Shown: piece by piece, positions 51,278 through 63,256 of the stretch
Position numbering within the stretch: position 1 is the stretch's first letter
How the letters are laid out: every line of letters begins with the position of its first letter
From: Ampullaceana balthica
Taxonomy: Eukaryota; Mollusca; Gastropoda; Lymnaeidae
NCBI GenBank assembly: GCA_944989445.1
Contig: CALYLW010001210.1
Location: 109,164 to 173,163, forward strand
Direction of reading: 5' to 3'
DNA: 64,000 bases
The notes under the pieces: generated by a model
Told to the model about the DNA's origin: nothing
The model's database searches: none
Seen by the model: the letters and a program-made list of their open reading frames with translations, nothing else
Position numbers and translations under genes: made by a program

Positions 51278-53146
51278 TAGTGAAAAACACAGATGTTTAT
51301 TTTATATTGTAAAATTTTTAATGCAAAATTTAATTGCTGGTAATTACAAACTTTCCTTGATAATCACTGAAGATTTGTGTTGCATAGTTCTATATTGTGT
51401 TGTCAAATAATTCTAAGAACTAATTAAAAAAAAAGTCAAAGGAAAACCAAAGAGTGCACACCAAAAATGTCCTCTTCAAAGAAGTTATCACTAAATAATT
51501 TAGCTTTGGACTTGCCCTCTGTTTTATCAATATGTGCAAAGAAACTCATCACTTATGTTTTTGAATGGGGTACCTCAAGGCCTAAGCTGCTTTAACATAT
51601 CTGTAATGATTTTTTTAACTGTCATTGAACATATACATACAATTTCAAGAGGGAAGAAGCGTCCCTTTGATTTTTTTTAATTCAAACTTTATGGCTTAAT
51701 ATTAACATGAAAATAAATAAGTCACACAAAGTGATACGGTAAGGGATTTTAATTTATGTTAATGTTTCTTCAAAAACTAATTTAACAGTTATAACAAAAT
51801 TATAGAAAATAACTTGTTTTCTATATAGAATTTTTTTCAAAAATTAGAATTTCAAAGAGAACAATATCTTTCAAAGAATAAACAAAATTATTTGTTTACA
51901 TAATACTGATGAGTAAAATAATGTCCAATTTAAGTTATATAGTTTTATAGATTAAAAATATACCAATACACAAATATAAATTGAAGAATCCTGTTGATAA
52001 AAATATGTATTAATTATTTTGGAATACATTTGAGAAGGAGATGTGGAATGTTAAGAACAGAATATGAGAGGTCTTGTTTGTCCTTTTTGTTAAACCTTCT
52101 CCTCTTCATATGGTAATAATTTCTCTAAATAGATTATCTACACACAAAAAAATGTGTTGCCTAAAAGGATTAGGATTAGGTTTGAGTAATTTTGAAATTC
52201 ATTGCAATGCAGTGGGTCAATAATTTGTAATTGATTCTGATGACAATTTGTGTGATGAAAATATATACCACTGCACTGTGAAATTTAATCTAGATAAAAT
52301 GCTTAAATATTTATACCTCTTTTTTTAAATTTTAAGAGGATATGAAATTTAATTCATTTTGTCATTAAAATATTTTATTATATATTGTACAAAAAATATT
52401 ACATTTTATTATTTAAGAATTTAACCATTTGAAAAAAAAATATTTTATCAACAGACATGGCAAACCAACGAGCACACATTTTTGTATTGTTCTCATTCAA
52501 AAAAAAAGTATATCTCAAATATGTTATTGCTGTGGTAACAATGAAAATTATAAAGATGCCAATTATCAATATTATAAACCTCTAATGGACATATTAAATA
52601 AAACAACACAAAAGACATTTTATCTATGCACATGACTTATAACACTGGACATGTTCCCACATAAAATCACAATTGGAGCATTTTATTTATTTATCTCATG
52701 TTGTAAAAAAAAACTGCACTGTTCTCTGACTTTGTTTTGCACTTTAAAAATGAAATAATTAGTGTATGCAACTTTTAAAAAGGATTGGGTTTTATTTTTT
52801 TCACCATTTACTTTGCATGGTTATTAATGGTGATTTGTATAAATAACAAGCAACAGTGTCTCCATTTATAATTTACTGGCCTGGAAAATAGAATAACAAG
52901 TCACAAAAGCATGAACAAATTAGAGGGGTTGGGGGATTTAATGATGATAATACATTCTGCAAGTGCAAGGATAGAAGCATATTTCTTCACTGCAAAAACA
53001 CGTTTTATTTTCTTATTTTTTAAATTAAAAAACAAACAAACAACATGTCCTGTTTAAAATAGCTTTCCAAATGTACATTTACAGCTTATCTGGCTCAATA
53101 ATAGTTAGACTATAATTTAATTTAAAATAACTTTTGCCATGTATAA
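51278..53146. other. COA7 3' UTR and convergent intergenic region
   Basis: AT-rich, no coding frame. AATAAA motifs at about 51713 and 51877 could end the COA7 transcript. The neighbouring minus-strand gene ends at about 53147, so the two genes converge here. Confidence 0.5.
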
Positions 53147-53152
53147 TTTATT
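53147..53152 (-). terminator. Polyadenylation signal of the minus-strand gene
   Basis: TTTATT on the plus strand, i.e. AATAAA on the minus strand, about 100 nt after the stop codon at 53255-53257. Confidence 0.5.
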
Positions 53153-53254
53153 TTACAAACAAAATGTAAACATTATTAAACAAAAATAGCATTTAAAACA
53201 TAGTAAGTGTAGTCCAAAGATTACTGACTGATGGAGTAATATGCCTCATTGGCC

Positions 53255-53322
53255 TCATCGCAAGATGTTCCAGTTGTCCTTCTCTATGGCTTTCTTCACA
53301 TCAATCATGTCATATCTGGCAA
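53255..53322 (-). CDS. Unrecognised gene, last exon
   Basis: Acceptor ATTTATTTCAG (minus strand). In phase 1 it reads ARYDMIDVKKAIEKDNWNIL-R and TGA. A charged amphipathic helix is likely. Followed by AATAAA about 100 nt on. Confidence 0.65.
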
Positions 53323-56300
53323 CTGAAATAAATATCGCAGAAACAGTGAAGTTTGTCATACACACAAGTGTAAGTACCACACATTTCAAATTGTGTGTGT
53401 GGGGGGTATTTTAACTTTTATTGAAGATTGTTATTGGAAAGTGATTGACATATAGAAAGCTAGGACAATTGCCAGATAGAATGTAATATCACCCCACTTC
53501 TAACCACCCATTAAATTAAAATAGATGACAATTGAATAGACGTGGACCTTGCCTTGACTGAACTATTCACGTGAAAATGAATTGATTAATTGAAAATTTA
53601 TCCATTATTAAATTATGGGTATTAGTATTAGCAACTGAAATAATTCCCTACTTGGCTGGGCTAAACAGTTGTCCACACCCACTCTGCCATATTTGGTCTT
53701 ACGGACGCCACTTCTGCTGGAAACTTTCTGGGAGACGTCAGTGTGAGGAAGGCGGAGTTCTCCCCCTTCAACCTGGTTATTTCCCTTTCGAAGAGATTCA
53801 TTAACTGCTACTTGCCCTGAAAAGCCGTAATTAACTATAAGCATCAGTTTATTAATGGCCATCAAGTACTAAAAATAACCCATGTAAACAGCCCCGGGGC
53901 ATTAGTAGCTTCAGAAAAACAAGGATAAATGACCGAGATGCAAATAATTGGCCATATCTAATCGCCATTTGCTGCGAATGATAAAAATATCATAACTTGT
54001 AACAACTAAGTCATTTGGAACAGCTGTTGTCTGTTGTTATTTTGGCTAACGCATTGCTTTTGGTTGTCGGCAAACTCCGACCTTTGTGCCCGATACAGGA
54101 TATCTAGTTTTCAAATGGTGTGGCCTAATGCGCCACTTCCTGGTGCCTGTTTGATTGCATCCGATGTGATTGAATTGTTATCTTGACCTGCTTTACTGCC
54201 ACTTTCAACCCATAATGTTGTTATTAGTGCTTTAGTTTTCAATATTTTTTTTATAAAATATTCCTTAACTGATGACAAGGTTTGAATAAAACGAAAAAAT
54301 CCGATAGGAGATGAAGACGAATATTTGTTGTATACAGAGGTCGCTGAAATTTTCCCAGTTACATACACCTCATGGCGGCCAATGGCGGGGCCAGGGAGAG
54401 TGTTAATGCGCCAGTGTGTGGACTGTGACGTAGGATGCTATTCCTAGAATATGAAGAGTAAGTGCGCCGGCACTGGGCGATGTTATTTCAATCAACTACT
54501 ACCAAATGATGTCCAAATGTCAGTGTTTCTTTACGTAATACTAATACATTTTAAGATAATATATCTATATTATATATAATTCACCAGAACAAGAGCGAGT
54601 AGTGTGCGAGTGAGCTTGACGAATGACCCTCGCTGGGGTCGACCAATCAAGCGAAGTGGGTTCTGCAGAGGGGGTGGGCATGTTTCGAGACCAACAATGC
54701 TTCTTGCGTTCACTTGCGTTGTTCCCTCACAGAATAGCATGTTTTTCTTAGTGTAGTGGTTATCATGCCCGCTTTACATGCGGGAGGTACTGGGTTCAAG
54801 CCTCAGCGGGAACCAACAAAGTTCACCACCCCCATCCCCACACTTCATTCAACTCATTACCCAGCGCGGTGGAGGGTAGAGCAATAGAATGCCAAGTATG
54901 TTTGCGTTAGCACCGAACAAAAGCAAAATTTTAAGTATCGGCGATCTCGACCAGAAACCACGGAGACGTCATAGGCACTTTATTAAGACCTGGGAAAGGG
55001 AGTCAATGACTGCAAATTGTATGGCTTATCTTATCTTAGATATACAGACGCTCCTTCTATGCAGAAGATAGTTGCGTCCACAGACCATGACATGATCTGT
55101 TGGCAAGTGATGCAGCGTTCACAGGCCACGGCTTTGTGGGTTCCACGCATTACCCAGCCGCCTAACTAGTGTTAGGTACCCATTCACAGCTGGGTGACTC
55201 AGGGACGCCCTAGGCCCCGGGAACAAATCCTTGCCTTCACTTGGATTCGAACCCGTGACCATCGGTACGCCAGTCGAGCACGCTGCCACTCGACCACCGC
55301 TGGCAGCTGGGGTGTCAGATCAAGTCTCACCAGCATTCCCCGGCCAGCAATATAAGGAGAGGACAGAACTGGACATAGGGGGGGGGGTCACCCAGCGCCA
55401 GGTTAAGTGGACATATAGTAGTAGATTATGGCTTAGGTTTTAGACAAGACTGTACACTGTGCTCCATTTAACGTAAAGTTTCATCTACTTAGCATATTTA
55501 GACCTTAGGATTCCTGTCAACTGTAGGAAGTAGTCAGATAAAATATTTCAACTATAATCCTCACGACTTGCATTCATTCATTGTGTAATTAGCTGTCAAG
55601 TTAGTGTGTGCCATATATAATAATAATCTCCTTTTAGCCATCACTCGGCTACATATAAAATCTCATAAAGCGACAGGGGTCTTATAGACAAAGAATAATT
55701 TTATGGCAATGGCGTTCATACTCCATGGCCTTCATCTATACTAATAAAAGGCAAATCCCTCACTGACTGACTGACTGACTGACTGACTGACTGACTGACT
55801 GACTGACTGACTGATTCATCACTAATTCTCCAACTTCCCGTGTAGGTAGAAGCATGAAACTTTGGGAAGTTGTCGAGCAGCCTCTCGCGACGAAAATTGG
55901 AGTAAAAGAATTTTAAAAATAACACTCATGGGGGCCGGGGGCCCAAAAACGTTTTTTTTTCCTTATATGGCCTAAATAAAATTTGAAAATCACCAATTCT
56001 CCTATTTCCCGAGTAGGCAAAAGCATGAAACTTTGGGAAATTGTTGAGTACAACCCCGCGATGGTAACGGGATAAAATATATTTAAATTATCACTTCCTG
56101 GGGGCCGAGGGCCCAAATGAAGTTTTTTCCTTATATGAGCTTTATAAAAACTAAAAATCACTAATTCTCCTATTTCCCGTGTAGGTAGAAGCATAAAACA
56201 CTATGTAGTTGATAAGCACACTTCCGCGATGGTAACAAGCGAAAAAATTATTTAAAATAACACTTAATGGGGTCCGGGGGCCCAAATGTAGTTTTTTTCC

Positions 56301-58940
56301 TTATATGAGCTTTATAAAAACTAAAAATCACTTATTCTCCAACTTTCTTATATAAAAAACTGACTCATCACTAATTCTCCAACTTCCCGTGTAGGTATTA
56401 CCATGAAACTTTGAGAACTTGCTGAGTACAACCCCGCGATGGTAACGGGATAAAAAATATTTAAATTATCACTTCCTGGGGGCCGGGGGCCCAAATGAAG
56501 TTTTTTCCTTATATGAGCTTTATAAAAACTAAAAATCACTAATTCTCCTATTTCCCGTGTAGGTAGAAGCATGAAACACTAGGTAGTTGATAAGCACACT
56601 TCCGCGATGGTAACAAGCGAAAAAAATATTTAAAACAACACTTAATGGGGTCCGGGGGCCCAAATGTAGTTTTTTTCTTATATAAAAAACTGACTCATCA
56701 CTAATTCTCCAACTTCCCGTGTAGGTATTAGCATGAAACTTTGCGAAACTTGCTGAGTACACTCTCTCAATGATAATTGGCGAATAAGAATTTTAAAATT
56801 CACACTGTTGGGGGCCCGGGGCCCAAAAACGCTTTTTTTTCCTTATATGGACTATATAGAATATGAAATCACTAATTTTCTCATTTCTCGAGTAGGCAAA
56901 AGCATGAAACTTTGGGAAGTTGTTAAGTAAAAACCAGCGATAGCGATGGGAGGAAAAAAAATTAAATTATCACTTCCTGGGGGCCGGGGGCCCAAATGAA
57001 GTTTTTTCCTTATATGAGCTCTATAAAAACTAAAAATCACAAATTCTCCTATTTCCTGTGTAGGTAGAAGCATGAAACTTGGGGTAGTTTTTAAGTACAC
57101 TTCCACGATGGTAACAGGTAAAAACAATATTTAAATTATCACTTAATGGGGGCCGGGGGCCCAAATGTAGTTTCTTCTTATATTAAAACAGACTCATCAC
57201 TAATCTCAAATTTACCGCGTAGGTAGAAGCATGAAACTTTGGGAAGTTGTTGAGTAGCCTCTCGCGACGAAAATTGGCGTAAAAGAATTTTTAAATTAAC
57301 ACTCATGGGGGCCGGGGGCCCAAAAAAGTTTTTTTTCCTTATATGGCCTATATAAAATTTTAAAATCAACAATTCTCCTGTTTCCCGAGTAGTTTTAAGT
57401 ACACTTTCACGATGGTAACAGGTAAAAACAATATTTAAATTATCACTTACTGGGGGCCGGGGGCCAAAATGTAGTATTTTCTTATATTAAAACTAACTCA
57501 TCACTAATTCTCGGATTTCCCGTGTATGTAGAAGCATGAAACCTTGGGAAGTTGTCAAGTAGCCTCTCTCGACGACAAATGGCGAAAAAGAATTTATAAA
57601 TTCAGCTTCATGGGGGCCGGGGCCCAAAATCTTTTTTTCCCCCTTCCATTGGCTATATAAACATTTGAAAATCACTAATCCTCCTATTTCCCGAGTAGGT
57701 AGAAGCATGAAACTTTGGGAAGTTGTTGAGTACACTTCCGCGATGGTAACAGGCGAAAAAATATTCAAAGTTTCACTTACTGGGGCCCAGGGGCCAAAAT
57801 GTAGTTTTTTCCTAAAATGAGTTATATAAAAACTGAAAATCACTAATTCTCCTAATTCCTGTGTAGGAAGTAGCATGAAACTTTGAGTAGTTGTTAAGTA
57901 ACATTCTGCGATGGTAACAGGTTTAAAAAAACTATCTAAATTATCACTTACTGGGGGCCGGGGGCCAAAATGTAGTTTTCTTCTTATACAAAAAACTGAC
58001 TCATCACTAATTCTCCAATTTCTCGTGTTGGTAGCAGCATGAAACTTTGGAGAGTTGTTAAGTACACTTCCGCAATGGTAACAGGTGAAAAAGAATTTTG
58101 AAATTCATACTCATGGGGGCCGGGGGCCCAAAAACGTTTTTTTTCCTTATTCTGGCTTTATAAAAATTAAAAATCCCTTATTCTCCTATTTCCCGAGAAG
58201 GTAGAAGCATGAAACTTTGGGTAGTTGTTGGATAACATTCCGCGATGGTAACAGGTGGATCAATTATATAAATTATCACATAATGGCAGCCGGGGACCGA
58301 AATGTAATTTTTTTTCTTATATGAGCTATATAAAAACTGAAAATCACTAATTCTCCTATTTCCCGTGTAGGTGGAAGCATGAAACTTTGGGCGGTTGTTG
58401 AGTACCCTCCCGCAATGGTATCAGACGGAAAAAAATTAAATTATCAGCTCGATAGGATCACGGGAAGTGTGTCATTTTTTTACTTTTCGTTTTTGTTTTT
58501 CTGCGGGATTACAACAGACAGACAGACAAGACGGTGAAGTTAATATATGTATTATATCCATCATGTTCCATTTTGAAATCAATTTGTGTTTTGAATTTGT
58601 GTTACGCGCGTTCTCAATGCTTACTGAAATCCTAATTTACCACAGCAAAGCGCGGGTATTTTGCTAGTATTAAATATAAAGGAAACGCCTCCTACTAAAT
58701 ATGCTCATTATAATTTGAGTGACTGTTGACTTCCTGTTTTGTACCGTAACTGAACACAACATAAATCATGTTTTGTTTTGGATTTCGGAAAGGGACAGTT
58801 ACTCGCTTGGTCTACTTCTACTTACTCAAGTTTAAAAACTTACCATCGACAAATACCAGTCGCTTGCCTTCGGCTTGCATAACTTCCTTGACGTGGGGCC
58901 AAGTTCCATGGCAGCTGAGACATTGAATGCAGTGGGCAAA

Positions 58941-58989
<49 letters not shown>

Positions 58990-60310
58990 CTCAATGAAAG
59001 TTTCTTGGTAATCGTTTGTAAAAATGTTGGTTTTTTTTTAATCGAGGAAACCAAATACATTGACTACGTTTAAAAAATAATAATAATTATCAATCCGGAC
59101 ACATTCTAAAATACACATATCATTAAATAACGCATAAAATGAAAATTATAAATATTTATTTTTCATTTCTTTTAAATACTTCAGTTGTCTTCATAATTCA
59201 ACCATAATTTGTTTCTTCGTATTTTTTATACTTTAAAAAAAATGCTCTGTGATATTTGTTCATTTTAGCAAAAACAGTTTGTAGAGGTTGGGAGGTCATT
59301 AGAATTTCATTACGAAACAAGAAAACAATGCGATGCTGACGTAGAACACAGAAAATGTTGTAAAACCACCAGCCTGGCCATTGGGTAAACCCATTTCTCC
59401 TATATTTACCTATAATTTTTATTCCAAACATCCCACGTAACCAAAAGCGTAACTGGGTTTTCCGCGCCCTTGGCTAATTCCTTTTTTGGAGCCCTTGTGA
59501 CATAGGGAAAATACTAAATTATACAGACTAAATTGATTATTAAAGGATTAGACCTCGGCGCCCTTGACAACTGCCCCGATGCCAAGTCGTTGTTACGCCT
59601 CTGCACATAACGTATTGAAGGCAGACACTCACCTCGATGGATCAAGCGGATGACATCTGTGAACAGGGGCTCCAGCGGACCAGCTTTCATGACCAACATC
59701 AGTTTGATACGGCGTCTGAAATAGTTGATTAACCTCTTATAAGTGATACAACTTGTTTTATCTTGTCTATCTAATGTATGTTTATTATTGCAACAGAATG
59801 TGTATACACAATTTTATTTAGGTGACATTTGTATTTAAATTGACATTACAATAAAGCGAAGATTCCTCGTTTGGTTTTTGCGCAATATTTTAAAGAAAAA
59901 CAGAAGGCACCATGCTTTCGTTGTTTTTCAACGTATTTTTTAATGGCTATGTGACTAAAATATTTATTCAATTATTGAATACAATTTCAATATTATAACT
60001 TTATATTTGGTGACAGAGATAAATACATGTCATGTTTTAACTAAGCCGTAGAAGAAGATAAAAAAACTGGCGCTGGTTGATATTAACCTCTGATAAGGTA
60101 ATCTAGAGAATGGAAAGACCCCTTACAAACGGCAAGTGTCTGCCTATGTATGTGTCGTACATTGTGGGCATCCCCAGAGGGGCCGGCACAATAATCGGCC
60201 GTCTCTCTTCGAATGGGTAAACGATATCCGCCAAGGATCTTCTAGACTTGGAGAAGTGAGCGAGTTGTTTTTGTCGGTGCATCCATGTCGACATGCAGCC
60301 GTAACTCGTC
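53255..60310 (-). CDS. Unrecognised multi-exon gene, 3' part (five exons)
   Basis: Exons on the minus strand, 5' to 3': 60127-60310, 59633-59715, 58844-58914, 53652-53816, 53255-53322. Splice phases 0, 2, 1, 1 agree at all four junctions, every intron is GT-AG and no stop interrupts until TGA. The ~189 residues run from ...QKQLAHFSKSRRSL and PIIVPAPLGMPTMYDTYIG, through CHGTWPHVKEVMQAEG, RLVFVDG, and RKTKYGRVGVDN, to RYDMIDVKKAIEKDNWNILR. It is soluble, rich in Arg/Lys/His/Pro, with no membrane segment, signal or motif I can name; the Pro-Tyr-rich first part and helical end could suit a small structural protein, but that is a guess. Upstream exons must lie right of 60310, probably beyond the Helitron or outside the window. 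Introns carry a Helitron and a SINE. Confidence 0.68.
53652..53816 (-). CDS. Unrecognised gene, penultimate exon
   Basis: Acceptor GGCTTTTCAG, donor GTAGGG (minus strand); 165 nt, phase 1-1. It reads QVAVNESLRKGNNQVEGG, then LRLPHTDVSQKVSSRSGVRK and TKYGRVGVDNCLAQP. Confidence 0.68.
54564..54830 (+). mobile_element. Repeat with Helitron-like 5' end and tRNA-Val(UAC)-like segment
   Basis: Starts A|TCTATATTATATATAATTC, carries GACGAATGACCCTCGCTGGG and TTCTTGCGTTCACTTGCG, then a tRNA-like stretch at 54747-54815. In it the anticodon arm CCCGC-TTTACAT-GCGGG is perfect with anticodon TAC (valine), the T-arm CTGGG-TTCAAGC-CTCAG pairs fully and the D-arm keeps TAGTGTAGTGGTTATC. The acceptor stem does not pair well (GTTTTTC against CGGGAAC), so a functional tRNA is unlikely. 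No 3' CTRR end was found. Confidence 0.6.
55038..55300 (-). mobile_element. tRNA-derived SINE, copy 2 (minus strand)
   Basis: Reverse complement of the SINE at 25501-25776: box A GGTCGAGTGGCAG, box B GGTTCGAATCC (complement at about 55236-55246), then AAGGCAAGGATTTGTTCCC to AGCGTCTGTATATCT. In an intron of the minus-strand gene. Confidence 0.88.
55735..58667 (+). mobile_element. Non-autonomous Helitron with internal ~168-bp repeat
   Basis: 5' end A|TCTATACTAATAAAAGGC, 3' end GCAAAGCGCGGGTATTTTGCTAG|T: TC start, CTAG end, A/T target and the AAGCGCGGGTA-type terminus usual for Helitrons. AGCAAA and TTTGCT can pair at the 3' end. After a GACT run (55764-55813) come about 15 units of about 168 bp, each with CTAATTCTCC, GTGTAGGTAGAAGCATGAAA, a CGCGATGGTAAC-like phrase and GGGGGCCGGGGGCCCAAA. 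No protein. It lies in an intron of the minus-strand gene. Confidence 0.85.
58844..58914 (-). CDS. Unrecognised gene, exon with CHGTWPHVKEV
   Basis: Acceptor CAATGTCTCAG, donor GTAAGT (minus strand); 71 nt, phase 2 in and 1 out. It reads CHGTWPHVKEVMQAEGKRL-VFVD. An (ATT)n run (minus strand) lies about 27 nt before the acceptor. Confidence 0.68.
58942..58988. repeat. (AAT)n microsatellite beside a 3' splice site
   Basis: About 15 trinucleotide units. On the minus strand it is (ATT)n immediately upstream of exon 58844-58914, where branch point and pyrimidine tract are expected. Confidence 0.95.
59633..59715 (-). CDS. Unrecognised gene, 83-nt exon
   Basis: Acceptor ACTATTTCAG, donor GTGAGTG (minus strand); phase 0 in, 2 out. 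It reads TPYQTDVGHESWSAG, APVHRCHPLDPS. A different frame of the same bases also looks protein-like (KLMLVMKAGPLEPLF) but cannot join its neighbours in phase. Confidence 0.62.
60127..60310 (-). CDS. Unrecognised gene, most upstream exon seen
   Basis: Acceptor TTTAATCTCGCAG, donor GTAAGG (minus strand); 184 nt, phase 2 in, 0 out. It reads WMHRQKQLAHFSKSRRSLAD, then VYPFEERRPIIVPAPLG and MPTMYDTYIGRHLPF. An internal Met exists, but the upstream splice site favours a continuing exon rather than a start. Confidence 0.65.
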
Positions 60311-60599
60311 CTGCGAGATTAAACAATCAAAGACTTAATCGCATAAAAATTATCAGTTATGAGTGAGTGAGTTCACTTAGTTTAAGGAAGGAGACAGAGG
60401 CTTTTCTAGATCGAAGGATTTAAGTGAACAATCATGAAACAAAGTACAAAATGCCTTTGAAGTTTCAACAAAAGAAGATTCGAGAATAGTGACAGAATAT
60501 GTATACAAGTATCGTACGCACACACAACCTATATATATACTAGTTCAAAAGCCTGCTGAAGCTGGCAGAACGAAATCCCACAGAAGGGATAACAAAGAT

Positions 60600-60840
60600 A
60601 TTACCAAATACAGCAATAGAAAAAACCACGTGGCCTTTATTGCCATGAACAGAATACGATATGAACAGAAATAACAAAGAAATGTATGAAATACTGTAAT
60701 AGAAAATAACATTTGGCCTATATTTCCATGAACAAAATACGATATGAAAATAAATAACAAAAAGATGTACGAAATACTCAAATAGAAAAGAACTTTTATA
60801 TTTTATTGCCATGAACACAATACGATATGAACAGCTAAGT
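60600..60840. repeat. ~65-bp tandem repeat in the Helitron 3' region
   Basis: Units built on ATTGCCATGAACAGAATACG, ATATGAA, ATAACAAA and GAAATACT, about four copies with 10-20 differences between them. Confidence 0.8.
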
Positions 60841-63256
60841 ATGAAAGATTTCCTTGTACACCACATTTTTAGTGTAGCAGGTGGAGCTGTCGTGGAGCAG
60901 TTTCCCTTTTTTAGGACCATCTTCCACATGGACCTTGACATCTGCTGATCTGTGCAGACGGGAGAAAGCAACGTATAATTGCCCGTGGCTAAACACAGGT
61001 TGTGTTAGGTAGATACTGACCGTATCCAGTGTCTGGCCCTGCGATTTGTTTATGGTCATTGCGAAAGCTAACTTCACAGGGAATTACCTTCTCCGTAGAA
61101 CGAAAGGCAAGTCTGTGGTTGTCGGGGCAATGTACACGCGTGGAATGAATAGAGTGAGACCTTTGTCACTTCCGGACAGAAGTTCAGCGATGATGAGGTT
61201 GAGTTTGAGGTCCCTAAACACCAATCTGGTGCCGTTGCATAGACCTCGTGTAGTGTTCGAATTGCGAAGAAGAATTATAATTGCTCCGACTTTTATTGTT
61301 AATTGATGAAGCGGCATTACCGAAGGTGCCAATTGATGTAGAAATTCCACGGGATAATTGTTTTCATCATCTGGCGTGCAGTCGTCGATGGAGTCGGAAC
61401 TTAAGTATGTCCTGTGTTCTCCTTCAAGTAAATGCAGAACCTGACTATTGATAAGGTCCACATCGGCATTTTTAGGGCAGAGAATAGCCTTATTTGCAAA
61501 TTCATCCGCATCTCCGGCTAGAATTCGTTCACCGAATGTTTCAGAAACAATAGATCCTGTGCAGACCATATGGGCTGGAACTTCAAACATATTCTCGTTC
61601 AATCCATGTTCATTGGTTAATGTTCCATTGCCTAGCTCAATTAACCAAGACGTAAATTCTGGATCAATAGATCGCACATTACTTGTCAATGTGAGAATTG
61701 TATATTTAGACCAAAGATCGGTAAACTTAATACTCGCTTCGACAATGGCGGACCTGGTTCCGTGAGCAACAACGGGCAAGGTTTGTCTGAAGTCCCCACC
61801 CAAGAGAATGGTTTTTCCTCCGAAAGGTTTGTCATTTTGCATGATATCTTGTAAGAGTTTATTCACGCATTTCAATGCGTCCTTAGAGGCCATCGTGGAT
61901 TCATCCCAAATGATTATTGTGGCTCTTCGGAGAATGTCAGCATCGGAGGAGGTCATTCTCATTCTGGAGGTTGAGGTGTCGATAATTGGGACGGGAAGTT
62001 GAAATTGGGAATGATACTTTCGACCACTTTACAGTAAATTGGCCGCGATTCCAGTTGATGCAGTAGCTAAAGCAATCTTCTGTTCCACCCTAAAGGATGC
62101 AAGCAAGGTTGTGTACAAATATGTTTTACCACTGCCACCAGGTCCGTCAAGAAAGTAACACCTATGAGGAAGATGATCATTGGCTGCGGCTGTGATAATT
62201 TCATCAAATGCGTGTCTCTGCTGTTCCTTGAGACTCCGTACCATGTCTGTTGCTTTGCTGAGCTGTTGGACCGGATCAAAAACGCTGTCATGTATGTCTT
62301 CCACGTGACTTGGTGGAACTGGTAAACCTAAATTCTCGCAGGTTTTCCTATTAGCAATAAAGATCAATTGAATATCAGTAAGGGCCAAATTGAGGCAGTG
62401 TTTGCAATTCACTTCGTGATGAAACTGCAACGTAAAATCTTCATAAAAGTATTCTTTATATTTCTGGAACAATTGTGGAATATTTGAAGGAGATGCGAGC
62501 AGGCACATATGTGCAAATAATTCCCGTAGGAGAGCGGGTCTCTTTTCGGCAACTGCATCATGTAACGTCACATCCCAGACCTGCTTGTCATTGAAGAGGC
62601 CTCGGTGTTGTGTAGCTTCCTTGAATGTTGGATATGTAATACCATGGACGGTCCGAAGGTCCTCAAAGGAAGTTGCACCTGGCACATGAAGGAGAAGTAA
62701 GCGCAAGCAGAAGCGCTGAATGTCTGACACTAAACTGACAGAGTACATACGACCAATTATTCTGTCAGCATCCCTTTGCCTTCTCTGCCATGTTCTTGTC
62801 CTCTCGTGAAAAACATAATGTTCAGGTATGTCCAGTTGTATAGTATAGTATACCTGTAGCCATCTGGTATTGTTGATTTAGTTTGAACCATGCCGTTAAA
62901 GTAGTGTCTCTCGAAGCTGCGTTCTGTGCTGCAGCCTCAACGTTATCAGTAATAAAAACTACTGATTGCTCGCCAAGGAGATGAACTTGGAGTCTGATAA
63001 TTGCATGAGACTGCTTGTGCATGTGGAACCCAAAAAGGCTTTCGCGTTGGTTTCGCGTTACACGTCGCCGGGATGCCTCCTCGTGTGTTTCTGTTCTTCT
63101 TCGATTCCTGTTATGTTCGTTTCTGCGACGTTTTCTATCGGCAATTTCGGCTTCATCGAATGTTCTTTTTTCGAGGCATATTTGTCTCGTGGCAACACGC
63201 GAAGGTTTGTAAATTTGTGGAGTTGAAGAAGAAATAAAGCAATGCGAACGTGACAT
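60835..63256 (-). pseudogene. Helitron PIF1-type helicase, broken
   Basis: The C-terminal half of a Helitron RepHel protein. Order on the minus strand: basic RKRRRNEHNRNRRR and TTLTAWFKLNQQ segments; LRLLLLHVPGATSFEDLRTV; Walker A GPGGSGKT (about 62122-62145); IIIWDESTM (Walker B); LLGGDFRQTLPVV; then INKSQGQTLD and QLYVAFSRLHRS, the last PIF1 motifs. Breaks: a frameshift near 62830-62850, TAA at 62029-62031 just after the Walker A region and TAA at 61084-61086 before the last motifs, the last two in one frame. The HUH Rep nuclease expected upstream is absent; only about 430 bp remain to the 5' end. Confidence 0.85.

Noticed and set aside
54747..54815. Functional tRNA-Val(UAC) gene
   Set aside because: Acceptor stem pairing is poor, an extra base lies before the D arm and the sequence belongs to a repeat with other decayed copies.
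59514..59699. Alternative frame reading LMLVMKAGPLEPLF as the true protein of the 83-nt exon
   Set aside because: Its phases fit neither the upstream nor the downstream exon, whereas the chosen frame fits both.
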